Part shown: piece after piece, positions 13,231 to 16,637 of the stretch | Layout of the letters: the number at the start of each line of letters is the position of its first letter | Position numbering within the stretch: position 1 is the stretch's first letter | Source: Candidatus Hecatellales archaeon B24 | Lineage (GTDB): Archaea > Thermoproteota > Bathyarchaeia > Hecatellales > Hecatellaceae | Direction of reading: 5' to 3' | Assembly (NCBI GenBank): GCA_001593855.1 | Contig: LUCC01000006.1 | Location: forward strand, 1 to 16,637 | DNA: 16,637 bases | Notes under the pieces: model-generated | Told to the model about the DNA's origin: nothing | The model's input: only the letters and a program-made list of their open reading frames with translations | The model's database searches: none | Made by a program: the position numbers and the translations under genes

Positions 13231-14337
13231 TCACCTTGCATGGGACTCGATGAACGCTTCAATCCTCGTCGCATACTGTTCCACGGATATGGGTATATCC
13301 ACATCAAGAATCAGCACTGGAAAGTTGCGGAGTGCCTCGATTATCAGCGGGTACTGGTGGCCGCAGATTTCGCATCCTCTATCCCTTAAAACGATTAATG
13401 CCTTAGCCCTGCTTTTTTTGATTCTCTTCTTTATGAAGGCTATTCTGTCTTCGATGGAAAGGCTGTCAGGGTTGGAGGAGAGAATACATGACGAGCAGCT
13501 CAGATATCTTTCAGCAAGGCCTCTAAGCGGGCTTTTACTTTCGCTGACAAATCCGGCGAAGTAGCCGGTTGCCGTGCATAGGTCATCTGAAACTATCACG
13601 GCTCCCAGAGACTCTATCAGGCTTAAAATTTCTAGGTCGTAATGGTCGGTTCCTGAAACATGCACCCTAAGCATATAATCTTTAATACCCTCCGAATCCT
13701 TGACGTGTTCAAGTTTTTCCTCCAGCATCCTGTTGAAGTCATCCTTCAGCATACAGGTGCTGCCAAGCATGATCTTCATCCAGTCTACACCACTGAGCTT
13801 GGGTGCATCGTCAGACCTCAAATCGCAGAGTTCTTCGCATAGCCTGCGGAACCTATTGTATACTTTCACGGAGTTTCTCAGTTTTTCCTCGTCGAACTCT
13901 ACTGATAAATACTGAGAAAGTTTAATGGCGAACCTCTCAAGTTCTTCAGCGAAGAAGTTCAGCGACAGTTCATCTCTAACGTAGGGGGTTTGAATCAGGT
14001 AGGAAAAGCCATGCTTAACGTAAAAAGTGTAGGCTGAATACAAGTGCATTTTTGTGTCGTCTGTCGTCATTCCAACTATTCCGTCAACCTGGTTGAACTC
14101 TCCTTTCAGTCCGTCCTCTAGGATTCTCCTAGCATAATAGCAAAGCCAGCTTGGAAGCTTTGAGTGTGCGTTCTCCGTTGTCTGGGAAAGGCCTAAAAGC
14201 CTTACAGGTACCGCCCCAAGCGAATGTATAATTTCCTCAGGCACGTTATTGCACAGCGTACCTATTATCTTTCTTCCAGCTTCCTTATATTCGCCTATCT
14301 TAGATTTTGAACGGAAAAACTGGTAGAAATCCTCCAG
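13231..14337 (-). CDS. bcrC: Benzoyl-CoA reductase subunit C-like protein (BcrC/HgdC-type D-component family)
   Basis: The partner of the BcrB-like subunit, ending 7 bases before its start. The conserved family N-terminus GRKIIGTLCNNVPEEIIHSLGA straddles GTG 14244, so a start there would remove about 30 conserved residues. No ATG, GTG or TTG exists upstream in frame before a stop at 14361-14359. CTG 14337 has GAGGG 8 bases before it and gives 368 residues, close to the 384 of Thauera BcrC; CTG 14358 is another option. Cluster cysteines: the first is C66 (WLCYYAR) and the third C322 (RGCEICG). The second, in the usual xxCDxxR segment, is replaced: the stretch reads MTTDDTKMHL with D93 at the expected place. 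Either Asp serves as ligand or the cluster differs from the standard one. A role in dehydration rather than ring reduction is possible. Confidence 0.82.
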   Translation of the reverse strand: MEDFYQFFRSKSKIGEYKEAGRKIIGTLCNNVPEEIIHSLGAVPVRLLGLSQTTENAHSKLPSWLCYYARRILEDGLKGEFNQVDGIVGMTTDDTKMHLYSAYTFYVKHGFSYLIQTPYVRDELSLNFFAEELERFAIKLSQYLSVEFDEEKLRNSVKVYNRFRRLCEELCDLRSDDAPKLSGVDWMKIMLGSTCMLKDDFNRMLEEKLEHVKDSEGIKDYMLRVHVSGTDHYDLEILSLIESLGAVIVSDDLCTATGYFAGFVSESKSPLRGLAERYLSCSSCILSSNPDSLSIEDRIAFIKKRIKKSRAKALIVLRDRGCEICGHQYPLIIEALRNFPVLILDVDIPISVEQYATRIEAFIESHAR

Positions 14338-14401
14338 TATGCCATCCCTCTTTCCCAGTCATCTATTGTTAAGCTTCTCTGCGGCTGAAGGCTGAACGCC
14401 T
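14338..14401 (-). promoter_or_regulatory. Leader between ligase and BcrC-like gene with GAGGG ribosome site
   Basis: A 64-base spacer. GAGGG (14350-14346 on the minus strand) is 8 bases before CTG 14337. An ATG at 14362 is in a different frame and reaches a stop after about 20 codons. It would match the BcrC frame only if one base were gained or lost in this spacer. Confidence 0.4.
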
Positions 14402-15994
14402 TTACTTGAATTCTATTCCTAACTCTTTTTTGAGTTTTTCCCTCAGGCGTCTGCGTATAATTTTTCCTACAGCAGTACGCGGATACTCGTTTGCTTTAAT
14501 GAAGATGACTCTCTTCGGAATCATGTAGCCTGATATTTTTCCTCTGCACCACTGCTTGATTTCCTCTTCGGTAAGGGTTTCCCCGGCTTTCGGCGTGATG
14601 ACGGCGGTTACTGCTTCACCCCATTTCGGGTCTGGAAGCCCGACGACTGAAACTATGTCCACCTTCGGATGTCTAGCTATGCAGTCTTCAATCTCGGTTG
14701 GGTACACATGTTCTCCCCCGCTCATAATCATGTCGTCCTTCCTGTCAACGAAGTAATAGTATCCTTCCTCATCCTGCCTCAGCAGGTCTCCAGTGGCAAA
14801 CCAGTTCTTCCCAAAGCTGAACGCCTTCTCCGTTCTTTCAGGAAGCTTCCAGTATTCGTCGAACATCATAGGGCTTCTGCAGATAAGCTCTCCCACTTCC
14901 CCAGGGGGCACATCCCGTCCCTGCTCGTCTACAAGCCTTACCTCCACCGATGTTACCTCACGCCCGCAGGAGCCAGCCTTCCTCAACTGGTCTTCGGGGA
15001 GAAGTAGCAGGGTTATGCCTGCCTCCGTTGTCCCGTAGGCTTCGTACAGCTTAACCCCTGGGAAGATTTCCATGATCCTCCTTTTTATCTCTCCGAGGAC
15101 GGGAGCGGAAGATACGAGCAGCTGCTTTATGGAGCTTAAATCATATTTTTTCCTGGTTTCCTCCGGAACGTTAACCATGAGGTAGTAGTGCGTCGGTATC
15201 AGAGAGGTAAAGTTAAACTTTTCCCTGTCAACCAGCTCGAAGAATTCCACGGGGTCAAACCTGAAGTCTCGGCCCACGTAAAGGGAGGCTCCTATGTACA
15301 GCCATAAAGGCCCGTAATATTGTGAGTTCACATGGAATAACGGCATAATTATCGCGCCATACCAGTCTTTATTCCACCCGTGCATCTGCGGGACGATGGT
15401 GTAAAATGTGGCATAGCTCTCGTTAGACCTCACGACGCCTTTAGGCGCCCCTGTAATCCCAGAAGTGTAAGGCTGAATCCACGCGTCTTTAGAGTCAACT
15501 TCCACGCTGGGCCAGGCATCAGATGCCTCCCCAAGGAACTCCTCATAGTTAACGTAGCCCTCCGATGAGGCTTCCCCTATCAATACATACTTTTCAACTT
15601 TCTCAAGTTTCGGGCGTATCGACTTTATCAGGTCAAGGAATTTCTCAAAGACGAATACTGCTTTCGCGTCGGCGTTATCGATTACATAGTATGCCTCTGG
15701 TGGCGCGAAACGCCAGCTCACCGGGGCTACTACCACACCTATCTTCGAGCATGCTGCCAGAATTTCGATGAACTCGGTGCAATTATAGGAGAATAGGGAT
15801 ATTCTGTCTCCCTTCTTTAATCCCAAGCTGAGTAAAGCGTTCGCCAGCCTGTTCGTCCTTAAATGTAATTCCTTGTACGTGTATTTTTTACCACGCCAGT
15901 CTTTTAACGCCATTTTTTCTGGCTGGTTTTTCGCGTGTATTTTTATTGCTTCTCCTAAAGTCAGCCAGCGAATCCTCAACCCCAATTCTGTCAC
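14402..15994 (-). CDS. AMP-forming acyl/aryl-CoA ligase
   Basis: A 530-residue class I adenylate-forming enzyme, full length. The P-loop TSGITGAPKG is at 177-186, HVNSQYYG follows the substrate-side PLF motif (218-228), YGTTE is at 320-324 and TGD at 401-403. The hinge stretch FVDRKDDMIMSGGEHVYPTEIE is at 415-436, and the catalytic lysine is K511 in PRTAVGKIIRRRLR. It forms an acyl-adenylate and then an acyl-CoA. The sequence resembles medium-chain and cyclohexanecarboxylate-type ligases more than PaaK, and the exact acid is unknown. GTG 15994 has no ribosome site, but a TAATAAAT box lies about 26 bases upstream (near 16017-16023), which suggests a leaderless transcript starting the ligase-bcrC-bcrB unit. 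The lysine motif is of the kind controlled by acetylation in bacteria. Confidence 0.9.
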   Translation of the reverse strand: MTELGLRIRWLTLGEAIKIHAKNQPEKMALKDWRGKKYTYKELHLRTNRLANALLSLGLKKGDRISLFSYNCTEFIEILAACSKIGVVVAPVSWRFAPPEAYYVIDNADAKAVFVFEKFLDLIKSIRPKLEKVEKYVLIGEASSEGYVNYEEFLGEASDAWPSVEVDSKDAWIQPYTSGITGAPKGVVRSNESYATFYTIVPQMHGWNKDWYGAIIMPLFHVNSQYYGPLWLYIGASLYVGRDFRFDPVEFFELVDREKFNFTSLIPTHYYLMVNVPEETRKKYDLSSIKQLLVSSAPVLGEIKRRIMEIFPGVKLYEAYGTTEAGITLLLLPEDQLRKAGSCGREVTSVEVRLVDEQGRDVPPGEVGELICRSPMMFDEYWKLPERTEKAFSFGKNWFATGDLLRQDEEGYYYFVDRKDDMIMSGGEHVYPTEIEDCIARHPKVDIVSVVGLPDPKWGEAVTAVITPKAGETLTEEEIKQWCRGKISGYMIPKRVIFIKANEYPRTAVGKIIRRRLREKLKKELGIEFK

Positions 15995-16148
15995 CTATAA
16001 ATTAGGGTAGGGCCGGATTTATTACCGCACCATATATTTTTCGCTTACAACTTACTTTTAAGTTTGCATGTTAAGGAGCTGTGAGCTTGACAGTATAGCC
16101 TAACGGCCAAGCCTGCACCGTCAACATTATAAAGGGGTTAAGGAAAGG
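15995..16148 (-). promoter_or_regulatory. Gap with likely promoter of the ligase-bcrCB unit
   Basis: On the minus strand TAATAAATCC near 16015-16024 is placed as a TATA box for a transcript beginning at GTG 15994. The remainder of the 154-base gap has no further recognisable element and no convincing reading frame. Confidence 0.4.
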
Positions 16149-16637
16149 TTATGGCGGTACTTTCTTTCCAGGGTTCAGAATGTTGTTGGGGTCAAAAACC
16201 TTTTTTATCTGTTTCATGAGGTCTATTTCTTTTCTGCTCAGGCACAGGGATAAGCTTTCAAGCCTAACCCCGCCTATCCCATGTTCAGCCGATATGGTTC
16301 CACCGAGTTCGAGGGCTGCCTTATAGATTTCATGCCTGATTTCTGCGATTTCCTCCAAGCTTATTCCCTCCTCCTCCATTATGCCGACATGTATGTTTCC
16401 ATCTCCTGCGTGGCCGACTACGACGAGGTAGGTGTTGAATTTCTCAGCTATCTCATTTACTTTGTCTATGAATTCTCCTATGCTTGCCGGAGGCACCGCC
16501 GTGTCCAAGCCGTCCACCATTTTCTCAGCCTCCAAGACTGGAAGTACAGCGCTTCTTATCCTGAGGATTTTCTCCTGTTCATGTTTGGGCTCGGCGAAGA
16601 GGATTTCAAGGGAGCCGCTCTGCTGGCATACCTCAGC
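16149..16637 (-). CDS. FAD-linked oxidase (GlcD/lactate dehydrogenase type), C-terminal fragment
   Basis: The last 162 codons of a gene entering from the right edge; the frame stays open to base 16637. It shows the C-terminal FAD-linked oxidase domain of GlcD/D-lactate dehydrogenase proteins: VVVGHAGDGNIHVGI, GGTISAEHGIG, then KQIKKVFDPNNILNPGK at the end. These enzymes oxidise D-2-hydroxy acids to 2-oxo acids with bound FAD. One difference from the common pattern is GIGGVRLE instead of GIGxxKxx after EHG. The substrate cannot be told. Next to aryl-CoA genes, an aromatic 2-hydroxy acid such as phenyllactate or mandelate would make sense, and ordinary D-lactate or glycolate is equally possible. 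It precedes the ligase on the same strand by 154 bases with a separate promoter candidate. Confidence 0.88.
   Translation of the reverse strand, partial: AEVCQQSGSLEILFAEPKHEQEKILRIRSAVLPVLEAEKMVDGLDTAVPPASIGEFIDKVNEIAEKFNTYLVVVGHAGDGNIHVGIMEEEGISLEEIAEIRHEIYKAALELGGTISAEHGIGGVRLESLSLCLSRKEIDLMKQIKKVFDPNNILNPGKKVPP

Noticed and set aside
13224..13307. N-terminal extension of the BcrB-like protein.
   Set aside because: It would overlap the BcrC-like gene by 77 bases in another frame and has no family similarity. AGGTGA marks ATG 13223.
1..16637. CRISPR arrays, insertion sequences, transposases or integrase attachment sites.
   Set aside because: No regularly spaced repeats, transposase motifs or terminal inverted repeats were seen on reading the window. 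The tRNA gene has no integrase beside it.

Overview
The window looks archaeal, and most likely belongs to an anaerobic member of the Thermoproteota/TACK side such as the Bathyarchaeia. That lineage is inferred, not proven. The support is a tRNA-Asn gene interrupted by a bulge-helix-bulge intron at a non-canonical site, A/T-rich TATA-like boxes about 26 bases before starts, T-run terminators, frequent GTG/TTG starts with GGAGG-type Shine-Dalgarno sequences, a PhoU protein with an AbrB-like head, and oxygen-sensitive Fe-S and tungsten enzymes throughout.

Left end (1-2941): the 5' end of a succinyl-CoA synthetase beta-like gene on the minus strand; the intron-containing tRNA-Asn; then a two-gene plus-strand unit encoding a NuoC-like protein and a 660-residue fusion of a two-cluster ferredoxin (NuoI-like), a NuoB-like small subunit and a NuoD-like large subunit. 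The NuoD part keeps only the first cysteine of each NiFe-binding CxxC pair, with Asp at the second position. It is therefore probably not a normal hydrogenase. No membrane subunits are encoded beside it.

Middle (3070-9886): a short-chain dehydrogenase resembling 2-hydroxycyclohexanecarboxyl-CoA dehydrogenase (BadH). Next comes a locus matching the three-subunit aldehyde oxidoreductase AorABC: a FAD/NAD(P)H oxidoreductase on the plus strand, convergent with genes for a four-cluster ferredoxin and a tungsten aldehyde:ferredoxin oxidoreductase, which is preceded by a small zinc-ribbon protein. Then follow a PhoU/AbrB-type regulator with an inverted repeat at its promoter, and a crotonase-family protein with the features of cyclohexa-1,5-diene-1-carbonyl-CoA hydratase (Dch).

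Right end (10072-16637): a GNAT acetyltransferase, convergent with a minus-strand block reading right to left: an FAD-linked (GlcD-type) oxidase cut by the window edge, an AMP-forming acyl/aryl-CoA ligase, BcrC-like and BcrB-like subunits of the benzoyl-CoA reductase/2-hydroxyacyl-CoA dehydratase family, and a phenylacetate-CoA ligase-family enzyme.

Taken together this reads as an anaerobic aromatic-acid locus. Aldehyde and acid would be interconverted by AorABC, acids activated by the CoA ligases, the ring reduced by a class I (Bcr-type) benzoyl-CoA reductase, the diene hydrated by Dch and the product oxidised by the BadH-like dehydrogenase. The ATPase/activator subunits (BcrA/BcrD) that such a reductase needs are not in the window. 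The main alternative is fermentation of aromatic amino acids through an aryl-lactyl-CoA dehydratase, because BcrB/C and those dehydratases share one family. The NuoC plus I-B-D fusion is the most unusual structure here and may be an undescribed electron-transfer complex.
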